From Dromaius novaehollandiae (lineage: Eukaryota; Chordata; Aves; Casuariiformes; Dromaiidae): DNA of 64,000 nucleotides. Positions 51,704 through 62,600 of the stretch are shown here, one piece after another. Position numbers and translations under genes: made by a program. How positions within the stretch are numbered: the first letter of the stretch is position 1; each line of letters opens with the position of its first letter. Below the pieces are notes generated by a model. That model did not search any database and was not told where the DNA came from. It saw only the letters and a list, made by a program, of their open reading frames with translations. The stretch spans positions 202,289,336 to 202,353,335 of the forward strand of contig NC_088098.1 in the NCBI RefSeq assembly GCF_036370855.1. The letters are read 5' to 3'.

Positions 51704-51810
51704 CAACAGGCTCTGCGCGCTGGGCTGTTCTCCTTCCAGTGCCCCCAGTGTAAAGACAGTGAGAAATTCCTGCTGGAAATGTCTTCCCTGGGGATCCGAG
51801 TCCCCATCAG
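51704..51810 (+). pseudogene. PHF7-like exon 6: end of the RING-type module
   Basis: The acceptor GCCTCTCTTGCAG leads into an intact frame (QQALRAGLFSFQCPQCKDSE, then FLLEMSSLGIRVPIR). It has the FQCPxCxDxEKF hallmark of the PHF7/G2E3 family. The donor CAG|GTTGAC is weak. Confidence 0.87.
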
Positions 51811-51957
51811 GTTGACTCTCCGCTGCCCTTGCCTGGTGCCCACAAGACAGGAGAAGGGCATGAGAGCAAAGAGGTAGCAGGCCAGGCCAGCAACATCCAG
51901 CAGCTCCTTTGCCTAGGGGCAGGGGAGGCTCAAGACCTTCCTTTCCTTCACCTGCAG

Positions 51958-52071
51958 ACAACCCACATGGGAGGCAGACGGTGCCTTTGCAGAACTGTAT
52001 CAGAGGCACAACCAATGCAATGCAAGCTGGTGCCTTTGTGCAGGAGGCAGAGAACAGGCTGAAGCAGCAGG
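51958..52071 (+). pseudogene. PHF7-like exon 7
   Basis: The acceptor CTTCACCTGCAG and donor GCAGCAGG|GTAAGT bound an open frame (QPTWEADGAFAELYQRH, then CNASWCLCAGGREQAEAAG). It matches the family segment W-x-x-x-x-AFAEL-x-x-RH...C-x-CxxGREQAE. The phase agrees with exon 6. Confidence 0.84.
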
Positions 52072-52486
52072 GTAAGTCACCACAGCAGCAATTTCCTGGC
52101 TTCCCACGTGGGGGCAGGTGCTTTAGTCCCACTCTCGGCAGAGGTGTCAAGGTCTTAGCGAGGTGGGTGGCTTGCCTTCTGTGGAGGAGGGACAGAGAAA
52201 GGCATAGCCCTTTGCTATGGGGATGCTGAGCTGCCAGGGCAGGAGGAATGCCCTGCTGGCACACACCACGTGGTCCTCCAAGCAGCTGAGCGTTTGCCTG
52301 GGGCTGTGCCCAGGCTCTTCACCTCTCCAAGGGCTCTGGGAGGCAGCACTCTTGGCACTCACTCTTGGGGCCTGCTTGGGGCGCTCTGCCGGGCACCCTC
52401 TTGCTCAGGTCACAGTTGCCAGGCTGCCTCACTGATGTCACTGCCAGCCTGGGCTGCCCCTGCCACCAATGCATTTGCTTTCCCAG

Positions 52487-52600
52487 GCCCTGGCACCTGC
52501 TCCTCTGCTTCTCCTGTGCTGCCGGGGCACCCACCAACGCTACCCTTGAGGGTCACCACAGCCACCTGGGAGTGTGACGACTACGCAGGCCTGGGCACTG
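52487..52600 (+). pseudogene. PHF7-like exon 8 (frameshifted, zinc ligand lost)
   Basis: The exon opens in frame with PWHLLLCFSCAAG, but ATWECDDYAGLGT at its end is in another frame, so at least one net indel lies between about 52525 and 52555. The family has CDxC where this copy has CDDY, removing a zinc ligand. The donor is CACTG|GTAACA. Confidence 0.8.
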
Positions 52601-52798
52601 GTAACAGCAGAAACAGGACCCCCCCCACTGTCCCCCCCACAGCTTCCCCCATGCCACAGCCAGGGGCCATGCAAGGCCTGCCTGTGGGGCTCAGGGGGCA
52701 CTTGGCAGAGCCTCTCTCCTCCCGGGGGGCACTGTTCTGGCCTCCCCTGTCCTGGGGCTGTGGGACCATGCTCCTGACCTTCCTGCCTCTCCTTACAG

Positions 52799-52971
52799 CC
52801 TCCTGTGCACAGTTGGAGACAGCCAGCTCCAGCAGCAGCAGCCAGCCAGCATCGTCCCCCAGCTCCGCGGCTCCTGAGAGCAGCAGCTGGGCAGGTCAGA
52901 CTGGGCCGGAGCAAAGGCCAGGCCGCTCGCAGTCACAGCGCCGCTCACAACACCCTTACAGCCGGCCCTGA
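52799..52971 (+). pseudogene. PHF7-like terminal exon: Ser-rich tail
   Basis: The acceptor CTCTCCTTACAG precedes a Ser/Pro/Gln-rich open frame that ends QSQRRSQHPYSRP and TGA. The short basic RSQ/PYSRP end is typical of avian PHF7-like predictions, from memory. A possible AGTAAA variant poly(A) signal lies near 53126. Confidence 0.78.
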
Positions 52972-53171
52972 AGAGCCAGCGCTGCCCCAGCCCAACCACC
53001 TGCCTTCTCGGCAGCTCTGCAGGTGGGGCCTTGCGGCCTTGCGGCCACCGGTCCCGGTACACACGGCCTCACGCGGCAGGGACACCATCTTCCAGCCACG
53101 GGGAACCATGCTGTGTCTGCCTCACAGTAAAGACAACTGTATTCTAGTCTTGCGGCCAGAGCATTCTTGAA

Positions 53172-53554
53172 GTTACAAGTAGACACGCTGATGAAAGCCA
53201 ACTTCGTCCGAGAGTTAAGATTGCTGTAGAGCTGCGCTATGCACACTGGCTACCCAGGGCACGAAAGCCCTTAATTCCCGCGGTGGCCCCGGCACTCACC
53301 AGCTAGTCTCTGTGTTGAGGAGAAAAGGGACTGATGCGTGGCAATGCAGCAACTGGAGGCTAGGTTGCTGCCTGCCAGAGGCTGAGAGAGCTGCGACTGC
53401 TCTCCCAGAGCAGAGCAGAGCAGAGCGAGGCTCCGGGGGATGCCAGCATACTAACAATGAGTTCTTGGCTTTTGCTACGTCGGGGGCTTTTGCACGTGAC
53501 TAGGAGCCACATGCCAGACACGGAGCAGTATGAAAACAGGTGGGGTGTGACGTG
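53172..53554. other. GC-rich non-coding DNA downstream of the PHF7-like copy
   Basis: No gene was recognised. A short CAGAG-type pentamer run (AGAGCAGAGCAGAGCAGAGC-like) lies at 53407-53427. Confidence 0.5.
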
Positions 53555-53559
53555 GACAG

Positions 53560-53990
53560 AAATGGCAGCCTCTGCCCGTGCAGAGGGCAGGGGCTTCCTG
53601 TTCTGTGGCACTGCTGGGTAAACCGGAAGGGGCAGCTGGTCCTGACAGCTAGTCATGGGGCTGCAGGGAAACATCCTGGTCGTGACCTCGTCGAGAATGG
53701 CGACTCCATGCCGGGAAAGGGCAGCTGAAACATGGCAGCCACCCCTCCACTTACTCTGAGGCCCTCCCTGCTCTGAGGCCTTCCCGTGGAGCTGGGGAGG
53801 CGGGGCTGGCCGGGCAGCCAATCGCGGGGCTGCCTGAGAGCACCTGGGTGTGATGGGTCAGAGCGGGCTGAACACGCTTCACCGGTGCCATAAAATGGCG
53901 GCTGAAGCAAAATGGCAGCCTGGAGTTTGCCGGGGAAGGGACTCGCATCCTTCGGGCACGTGGTGGTGATGCCTGACAAAACGGCAGCTG
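53560..53990 (+). promoter_or_regulatory. Cluster of YY1-like ATGGCRGC motifs
   Basis: Motifs of the form (A)AATGGC(A/G)GC or close to it, all on the plus strand, occur at about 53560, 53696, 53731, 53891 (AAAATGGCGGC, a full YY1 consensus), 53910 and 53978 (AAAACGGCAGC). Six in about 430 bases is far more than chance. The binding role is an inference from motif match alone. Confidence 0.5.
53865..53946 (-). repeat. Right arm of the 82-bp inverted repeat
   Basis: Reverse complement partner of 44941-45022. The two arms face each other across the GC-rich block. The arm may be a fragment of a dispersed repeat rather than a transposon terminus. No target duplication was identified. Confidence 0.85.
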
Positions 53991-54149
53991 CCGGGGCAGG
54001 GGCGGTGGGGCACGCTGCTCATTTTCCAGAGAGACCTCATGGTGATATATTCTCCCTTCTTCTCCTTTTGTGGGGGAGAAAAGGTGGAGCGCTCTGCTTT
54101 CCTACCTAATCTGGGCAAGAAGAATCACAGGTATTAAAATTTATCACCC

Positions 54150-54480
54150 ACAAGGAATGATTGAAAAACTGGGGTTACTCAGTTTAGAAAAGAGAGACTG
54201 AGGGGAGACATGACAGCCTTCAAATATGTAAAAACCTGCAGGGAATAGTCTATGCTTTGTGAGTGCTGCCAACAAGACACAAAAGAATAAACTTAAATTG
54301 CAGCCATGAGTGTTTGGACTAGCTGTGAGGGAAAATGCTGGTAAGGACGGGAAGGAATGGAATAGATCACCTGGGGAAGCTGTGCAGTCTTCGTCAGTCA
54401 GCAATTTTAAAAATACATTTGGCAAACATGTTAAGAGTGACATAGATCTGGCCCTCCAGCTATATTTTCTATGATTCCAC
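54150..54480 (+). mobile_element. CR1-type LINE 3' end (diverged)
   Basis: The sequence follows the 3' region of CR1 non-LTR retrotransposons in order: GAGACTGAGGGGAGACATGAC near 54190, CTGGGGAAGCTGTGCAGTC near 54370, and the terminal TTCTATGATTCCA at 54467-54479, which corresponds to the ATTCTATG-type CR1 tail. It is 5'-truncated and has no ORF2 remnant, the normal state for CR1 copies. It lies just beyond the GC-rich block. Confidence 0.8.
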
Positions 54481-57400
54481 AAAGAGGAGAAACGAGAGTA
54501 TTCACTTCTTTTCCCATTTATCTTTCCTATTTCTCCACATCGGTGTTACCAGTTTGCTAGCTGACTTACCTTTACATTTTGTGTCTTGGGAAAAGACATG
54601 TAAACTACATAGTGTAAACGTGAGATGCTGCCTTTGCTTTTTTGACCTACTTTTATTTACTAGACCCCACCCCAGCACATTAGTTCAGTGCATCCCTGTG
54701 CATGGGGAGTTCATTCCCCTTTACTGTCTGTTCCCAGGAAGCCATGGAGGAAGCAGCTTAGCCATCCTGCTCAGGACTCTGCTGTTTTGCACTGTGAACC
54801 ATTCTGCTGCTCAGTGTCATTTGTACAGCACAGGTAGCCCTGCCAGGTTGTCAGATCAGCTTCACAATCTGAAGCTGCCCTCCCAGAAAGCTTCTGGCAT
54901 CAGAAAACATCCAATAGCTATTTTACAGTTCAGAATTTCTCCGTCAAAATTATTTCCTCTTGCATGAATGCATCTCAAAAACTTTTAGATTCTAAAACCT
55001 GTCTTGCCAATAGCACAAGCAGTCACATATGCAAGGACAGGCAAAAAGAAGCCAGCAATTCACTGGCAATTAATCATGGACTTTTATAAAAGGAAGTGTC
55101 AGAGAGAGAGATTTATGAGGAAGTAAACAGTTTTTACCTATCTACTCTTTCCTAGAGAAGATCTTGCAGAATTTTATTGGGACCAAAATGAAAAAAAAAA
55201 ATCAAACAAAGAGGAATTGTAATTAGGAAAAAAAAACCCTTTGTAGTATATTTTCCTTTTTTATAAGATATTTTAGAATAAGAGAACTTTGTGTTTTAGC
55301 ACAACTATAAACAGTTAAAATAGGAAAGTGGGCAGTCATCATTATTAAAGTGTTGGTAAGGAGTGAAATACAGCCTAGGTTTTCCTCTATCTTTATTCTC
55401 ATTTCCTTTTGCTCCTTCCTTTACATTTTCATGTCATCAGAGTGGCACAATTAACTTCTCATTCAGGCTTTCTACCTTCATTGTTTTCAGACTCTGTTAT
55501 GCAGTTGCATCTATGACATTTGTCCTGCACTTAACATTGCACATGTTAATGAGCTTTGCTAAACAGGCACCTGTCAGGGAGCAGCAGTGCTGGCTGCTCC
55601 TCAGGGGACAGCAATCCGAGAGCTGAGGGTGACCCAGTGTAGGCAATGCCCTCACCCAGTGGGGTGCTGTCCCACAGGGGTGGAGCAGGGTGGGCAGAGC
55701 CAGGGGCTGCTAACAGAGTCCATCGATTACAGCCCTCGACATAGCAAATGGTGAACCAGCTCCAGAGTCCATCCAGAGAGTGAAGTCAGGAGCAAAAGGA
55801 GACAAGGCTGGAGATAAAGGTGCAACATAGGTCCGAGGGGATCATCCAGGAGACAAGCTACGTACAGCACAGGTCCAAGGTCTATCCAGGAGGCAAGGCC
55901 AGAGACAGACTGGAGACCAGCACTCCTATGGGAGAGCTGAGCTCTGAGCAGAGCCTATAGATAGGGGTGTGCAGGGAGGTCCCAGGTGAAGCTGGTCAGG
56001 ACCATTAGGGCCTATTGGTGCCTTCAGGCACTGACAGCACCTTAGAAAGACAGCATTCTCTAGGAGTAATAAGAACACATTAAAATCATATTGGACAGAC
56101 GTATTAGAATGAGTTGTGTCCTTCCTTGCTGGAGACAAAGTGTTCCAGCTTTTCCTACTGGAAAATGACAATCAGTCAGATGATCAGTCAGATAAAATGC
56201 ATTGCAAAATTTTGCTTTTGGGGTTGAAGTAGCATATGATGCTGCAGGTCATGGTCTGGCATCCTACTTTTTGCTCATCTTTTCCACCACCTTTGTTAGT
56301 ACACTGTCTAAATGTTGTGCCCTTTGTAACAATATTCTTTCAAAGAGGCTAAAATTCATGGAAAAGCAGACCCTCTGATGCATGTCTACACTGTAGTGAA
56401 AGGTATGACTACAACTCACAGAAATATGCCCAAGTTTTCTAACTCAGGACTTGAAACAAGTACAATGTGTAGAATCATCTCACCTAACTTCAGATGCCAA
56501 AATCTAGCTCAGTGAATCCAGGCTAGGCACCGTGAACTATGTCAGTGCAATCGGATGCCAGTAATCAGCCATAGCACAGTGAAAACCAACATAGGTAAAC
56601 TGGCTACATATTTACTTCAAAGTGCTGACTGAGTTTTCCAGCTTGTGTTTGAGTTTCCAGCTACTGCTCTTGATACCTCACCTATCTAACTTGAAGCTAC
56701 ACAAGCTGCTGTCACAGCTTTGGCTGCAGCACAGATTTACCCTCAGAGTACTCTGACAGCAATTGGTAGCAGGGCTTAATGGGCACAGTGCTGTGACAAG
56801 AAAAAAGACCAGAGCTGCTTGCTTTATATGTATAGTTATCTTCATGGATCTCTTACTTAAGATTAGCCCATTGGCTAAGTGGCTTGTGAAGAGCTTCATT
56901 ATCTGGTAAACAGATTATCCAGAAATCAGAGGAAGAGCTTTTGAAGAGTCCGAAGTGCTAAGGAGGCAAATAGCTATGAGGTAAATAACTGTGATTTAAG
57001 AAGCTAGCAGAGTGAGAACAACAGCAACTATGGCTTCCTACAAACCTAGATTTCACTGAAAGTCTAAATCCCTGCATCACTAAAGCACTGTTGAAGTTTT
57101 TAGATAAGATTAAGCTAAAATATAAATGGGTCAGATTCTTCCATATGTTAGCTCTTTTATTTTTCATCAGTGGTTCAGAATGTTTGTAACGGATATGATT
57201 ACAAAAGGATTTTTATCAAGGCTAAAAAAAGAGTTATTTTAAAATAAATGCACATCTTTTTTTTTTTTCCTAGATAGTCAACTAATTTGAAGAAGAATGT
57301 TCTAGGCAATAAAAGGAGGAAGGTGTGGAAGAACGCTTTCAATACTGACCTGGAGCAAGTTATAGTACCTCATCATTTCCTTTCGTTCTTTTTTTGGGGG

Positions 57401-59527
57401 GAGGGGTAAATTATACCAGAAAGATGATTTTTCAAACCATTAGTTATGCCACCATGGCTCTTTGTCACTGGATGATCTTGCGATGACACTGTGATCTAGC
57501 CATTTGTCACTCACACAGCATGAAATTGGAATCAGGGAACAGAGAGCCGGGCCCTGTGCCTGTAGCAGCTCTTAGTCCTGGACTCTTTGTTTTTCCTTCC
57601 TAGACTCTTAAAGGAAAATGTCCGGATTTGGGTCACAGTTACTATTGCCAATTAATGCATCAGTTCTCAGATTTCATAAAACACATTAGAAAAAAATACA
57701 TCTGCTGATATAAGACTAGAAGAAGCCCTTTTCATGTACTACCCATAAACCTTTTTAACTTGTCCTACTTTAGAGGACACTTCCATCCCCTCCTTTTACA
57801 GTTTATTAAGAATACCACTGCTATTTTCTATTACAGTTTTACTGTTTTTAATTTCCCTACTTCACACTATCAGTAGTTTTATTCCACACATTAGGAGACT
57901 GTGGAGTACCCTGCCTTGTTACATCCATATTTTCTAATTGTAACGCTCTGTCATTAGTCAACTGGTTCATAATGTGGAAGGCAAAGTTGCAATTTCATTT
58001 CATGCTGTATAATACAATGCTTCTGGTTCAGTAATTACATTGTGCCAGACTAGTGATCAATCCTGAGATAGTTCACTCTTGATGGATGGCCTCATCGCAG
58101 AGTGTATGAATTAAAGGAAGAAGCAAATTTTTAATTTGGTTCTTCTGTCTATTTAGCTACTTGAACACTGCTTTTCAGACTGATATTTATCTCACTGAGA
58201 TAGGAAGAGATTATAGAAATGAGAATTTAAAAAGAGAGAAAATCTGAAGTTTGAAAAGCATTTTTGGAAGTTTTGGCTTGCAAACAGGAAAGGTATAAAT
58301 TAGATATTGTTCCATGGAAACCTATTGTTTATTGCTCTATTAATGGAGTGCAAATCTTTTAAGTCACCTATTTAATGTACGAAGGAAAACGATTACATGT
58401 TTCTCATAGCTGTTCCAAGGGTTATGTGAAATGAGCTGATGATCTTACTTACTACTACTGTTCAGTACTAGGCCTGTGAAAAAAAATTATTTCCAAGTGT
58501 TTTCTGCCCTGTTGTAGGAGTCTTCATGAATCAAGCAGTTTTCAGAAATGACAACCAACTTGAAACTAATTGTAGGATATAGGAAGTGCCTTTTCATAGT
58601 AGGGGAAAAAATGTGAATGTAGGGTTCAAAGAGTGTGCCATGGATCACAAGGATATGCAAAACAACCGTGCTAGGAGAATAGCAATGGATGAGGGATATA
58701 ATCTTTATGGACAACTTAACTCCTCGTGCCCTGTGGTTACAGAAGAAAAAAGTTTTATTCTAATGGGGCAGATTGACGCTTTCCTCAGAAGCATCTGATA
58801 GGACCTAATTTCAGGGACAGAATTTCTTACTAGATGGGCTGTTACTCTGGTTCAGTAAAGCAACATTTATGTTCCTGTGTATCATTATATAATTGCAGAA
58901 TTTGATGGCAAAACCTGTAGGTGAAATATTCCTATTTCTCTGGTAAAATTTTCTTGTTCTCATTGCTCTTTGTGTTTTGCACAGTGTTACACCTAAGAGT
59001 TTAAACTTTTCAGCCATACTTCCTGTCTGCCATCTTTTTAGGATCTCATCTTTCCACAAAGGACTAGCAGTGGAATCCCACTGCTCAGAAATTGTAGAAC
59101 TAAAAGTGCTTCAGCAACTTCATGCTCAGGTACCATAAAAGCGGTTCCTTCATCTGACCACATGAAAACGGCAAAGCAAGGCAACGTGGCAGTTATCTGC
59201 AAAATGAATTGATATTGTCAAGGTTGGAGGTTCAGAGTTCAATCATGGGACTGGGTAGAAGTTCAAGGGAAGGAGATTGACAGGAGGACAAGATTAATAA
59301 GGCAGGTAGTAAACACTCTGCTATGACAATAAGTATAATAAAAAACTGAAAGCAGTAACTATGATGGCTAAAAAAGTAGAGTGCGATGGAAATATGGAAA
59401 CTGCACAGCAAGCAAGAGAATCCCAAGGTGGCAGAGACTTGCTACCTTGCCCTGTGGCCTCCTGTTGTTCAGGATCACTTCTTATATAGCACCACCTTGG
59501 TTCTTCAATTATAGTAGCTTTTCCCAG
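54481..59527. other. Intergenic or intronic DNA left of the unrecognised right-edge gene
   Basis: No convincing exon was found. If the exons at 59528 and 63533 are real, more 5' exons may hide here. The stretch includes the GTCC/ATCCAGGAG repeat patch at 55764-55920. Confidence 0.5.
55764..55920. repeat. Imperfect repeats of a GTCC-ATCCAGGAG-CAAG unit
   Basis: Three related phrases recur at irregular spacing: GAGTCCATCCAGAGAG (55766), GGTCCGAGGGGATCATCCAGGAGACAAG (55830-55857) and GGTCCAAGGTCTATCCAGGAGGCAAG (55872-55897). It may be part of an old interspersed repeat; the family was not identified. Confidence 0.5.
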
Positions 59528-59661
59528 GATCCTAAGCAGTATGGATGCTTAAGACTGACATACAATGCCAGATGTAATGGTAAAAGTACAACAACAGATA
59601 AGAAACAGATCAGGAATCTGATAACACCTTTACAGTCAGTAGGTCAATATCAGAGAGACAG
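59528..59661 (+). CDS. Candidate internal coding exon of an unrecognised gene
   Basis: The acceptor AGTAGCTTTTCCCAG ends at 59527 and the donor AGAGACAG|GTAAGG follows 59661. The 134 bases are open in the phase-0 frame for 44 codons plus two bases (DPKQYGCLRLTYNARC... LITPLQSVGQYQRD). The two leftover bases (AG) fit the C that begins the exon at 63533, making Ser. No domain was recognised. Composition and residue use look protein-like. Confidence 0.42.
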
Positions 59662-62600
59662 GTAAGGGCAAGAAGGACAGTGACTATATAATTTATAATA
59701 TCTTATTTCTCCTCTTGGCTTTCCAGTAGTACTAGTAGATTTTGTTATTTATTCATGTATTCAGTTAACTTTGAAATGGATACATTGCTAGTATTTATTA
59801 ATACAGATTTCATTAACACAGAGGTCTTGTATCTTAAAAACTTTGGGTTGTTAACAAACACAGTAAACTTCTCCACTGGAGAGAATTGTGGAAAAAATGC
59901 TATGAAGATAGATCAGTTGATCAATTGCTTCATTTATGCTGCATTTTTTTTATATATAGCAAAATAGTAATGGAGAAAGTAAAAATACAGCAGAAAAAAG
60001 TGGGAAAACCAAACATACGAAGGTGAAGAGATAAATCATTGATTTTCCTAGGCCTAGGTTCTGAAGTGCTTAATGAGAACAACCTTTCAGTCCACTGGCT
60101 CCTTGAGTGCTCACAAAGTTGAGGATGGTGATTTCTCCCTCCATGGTGCCTAAGAAGTATGCCAATGGATTTCCGAAGAGGGCCTGAAAGCATGGGGCAG
60201 GCCACCAGAAAGTGGAAGCAGAGAGACCTGAGAAGAATGAGACTTGTTCTCCCTGACAGGGATCACAGGGGGTCAGTCCATGTCTGAATCTGAGCAGCGG
60301 GGGAGGAGAGAGAGGAGCTGCCTCCCACCAAATTGAGGCATACCAAATCAGACAGGATAGTCTCTAGCACAGTCTTCCCCACCTTTGTGACTTTCCTTTC
60401 CCAAGTCTGTGAATCTAAACATTTGCACAAAGGGCAGAGGGGAAGAACAGAGATAAAAAGTATTATTCTAACAAAATGGTGGAAACATTGGATTTAGCAG
60501 AGAAAAAAATCTTAGAACTAAAGGCAGGAGACAAAAGCAGACTGATTTAATGACAGCATTAAAAAACATATTTATTTATATTGTTTGACTGTATGGGTGT
60601 TTCTGTTGCTCTTAAAGACGTGCACAGGGAACAGTCGGGAGTACAGTTGCTTTTAGATCTGGGCAGATCTCCCTGCAAATATCTGTCATACAGCTGGCAC
60701 GCAGTCCATTCTAGGACTAGCTTGCTGTTGTACTAATGGCTTCCTAAATCACTAAGACCAAACTATACCTAAAGGAACTAGCATTGTTTCTTTTACATCT
60801 TGGGGCTTGAAAGGTCTTTTGTCCCAGAAGTATGGAGGACAAATTGTAGGCTAATGCAGCATGGTATCCAGGAAAACCCAGGATTATTTTCTTGCTTTGA
60901 ATTGTCTCAGACTGAAAAAACCCAGTATATCTGCTGAGTAAAATATGCATTATTGCATACTTTTCTAAAAACTGATTTGTGTAAGATCTAGATTATTTAA
61001 ATTTTTAGTCATAGATAATCTTGATAACAAAATATAATCTATATTATAGCAGTTCTTTCAGAAACAGAAGTGATCATAAAGACTTACATACTTCATTTTT
61101 ATCATAAAGGCAACCTTCCTATGAATCAAGATACACACACCCAGCTCCTCCTGCTTCCTGGAACCTGCCAGCTTCCCTTCAAATCGTTTTCCCATCTACA
61201 ATAGTTATAATAATTGCAACTTTTCTAGAAGAAAGAGACAAAGATGTTTGTTTAGGAGGCTGTATTCAAAAGTGTGTCAATTTAGTTGGACTGTGTTCTG
61301 GAAAAGAAAATTTGGTCTATTAGAAGATGCCAGCTTTTATTCAGGATGAACAAACTCATTCATATAATAAGTCCCTCATGCCCTCTTCACACTGTCCCTT
61401 TTGATATATGACCATTGTTAGGTCTGAGTAGTTCATATGTTTATTCTCTTTGTAGAAAAGAGTTATTTCCTGCAGAGCAAAAATCTTTGTGGAAAAGACA
61501 GAAATTGAGCTCTCTGTGCTTCAGTTCACAGCTTTTTATCCAAGAGTTCAAAAAGAGGTTAAGAAAAACACAAAAGCAGTGAAAGCAGAGTAGAATTTTA
61601 AATGTCTCCTTCCAAACCCAGTCTGCCACTGCCAAATGGAAGGGAATAGCCTCTGGACAGACTTTATCTGTCACTGTGCTGTGGCCTCAGATGCAAGAAC
61701 ATGGCACACGTAGTGGCAGTGGCACTGCTCTTACTAATCAGAGAGTGACTCTTGGTCCTAGCCAAAACTGTGCTAATGTCCTCACCTTTGCTTGCACCAA
61801 GGAAAGCTTAGAGTAGTCAGCAGTGTCTTTACTGCTTTTTAGATGATGGGGATCTGAATAGAAAGGAGTGTGCGTGTGTGTGTGTATATACATATAACAC
61901 AACGGATGTTTAAGAGAGCAATATAAATTCTGATGGAGATGGATCTGTCCCCAAGGTAAGAGCTGTCCCATGTGATCATAGATGACACAGATGAACATTT
62001 CTGAAGTGTGTGGACTCACCCTTATCCAGGTGCATGACAAATTTGAAAAACATGACATTTTTTGTTGGGTCAAATTCACTTGTGGGAGTGAAGAAGGCTG
62101 TCATTTAACTTTATTAGCTTTGCCCAGTGTGGCACAGGTGGTCAGGTCATGTGGCAGGGGTCTCCCATCTGCTGCACAGTCTTATCATCATTACTGTCGT
62201 CTTGTAACATTGTGAGTTGTAGCTAGAGAGGAAGGAAAGGGCAGAGAGAAAGGACAGTCAGAGTTCAGAGACAGTCTTGAGAAGAGACCAAATTAACAAT
62301 ACTAGCAACTCCTAAGGCAATCTAAAGTGCTTATCCTGATCTAAGTGACATCATGGAGATGTCAAGAGGACATCATGGGGAGTGATTTGAAGTCTCCTGA
62401 GCCAAAAGAAAAAAGAAGTCTTTCAGAGGTAGAAGAAAGAAGAGTTACAAGGTACATTGCTAAGAAGCAATGCTTACTGGTAATGCAGACATAAGCTCAC
62501 CACTAGAATGTGTACTTGCACTAGAGAAGAGGCTATTTCTCTTACTTCATGACACATTTTATTAATATACTCCAAAGGTAACTAATTATATGTGTACAAG

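Larger units (their letters stand above)
49434..52971 (+). pseudogene. Decayed PHF7/G2E3-like gene copy (ePHD-RING-PHD protein)
   Basis: Recognisable exons in family order are 49434-49463 (MKRKAPDSRR), 49955-50046, 50581-50682, an eroded exon near 50930-51040, 51453-51615, 51704-51810, 51958-52071, 52487-52600 and 52799-52971 (tail ending HPYSRP, TGA 52969-52971). Family members are nuclear zinc-finger proteins; mammalian PHF7 is a histone-binding E3 ligase of the male germ line and G2E3 a ubiquitin ligase. Damage is visible. Exon 1 ends in phase 0 but exon 2 needs phase 1. The exon carrying the second ePHD half has a stop and is hardly readable. The 52487-52600 exon needs a frame change between its PWHLLLCFSCAAG and ATWECDD parts, and it has Tyr where the family has a zinc-binding Cys. 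The rest is well preserved, so this is a recent or partly constrained pseudogene. Confidence 0.8.

Noticed and set aside
49247-52264. Minus-strand open frames of 190-250 codons across the PHF7-like copy
   Set aside because: Antisense shadows of GC-rich exons and introns. The sense strand explains the conserved motifs.
58586-58798. 70-codon open frame upstream of the right-edge candidate exons
   Set aside because: No acceptor and donor pair frames it in the phase required by the 59528 exon.
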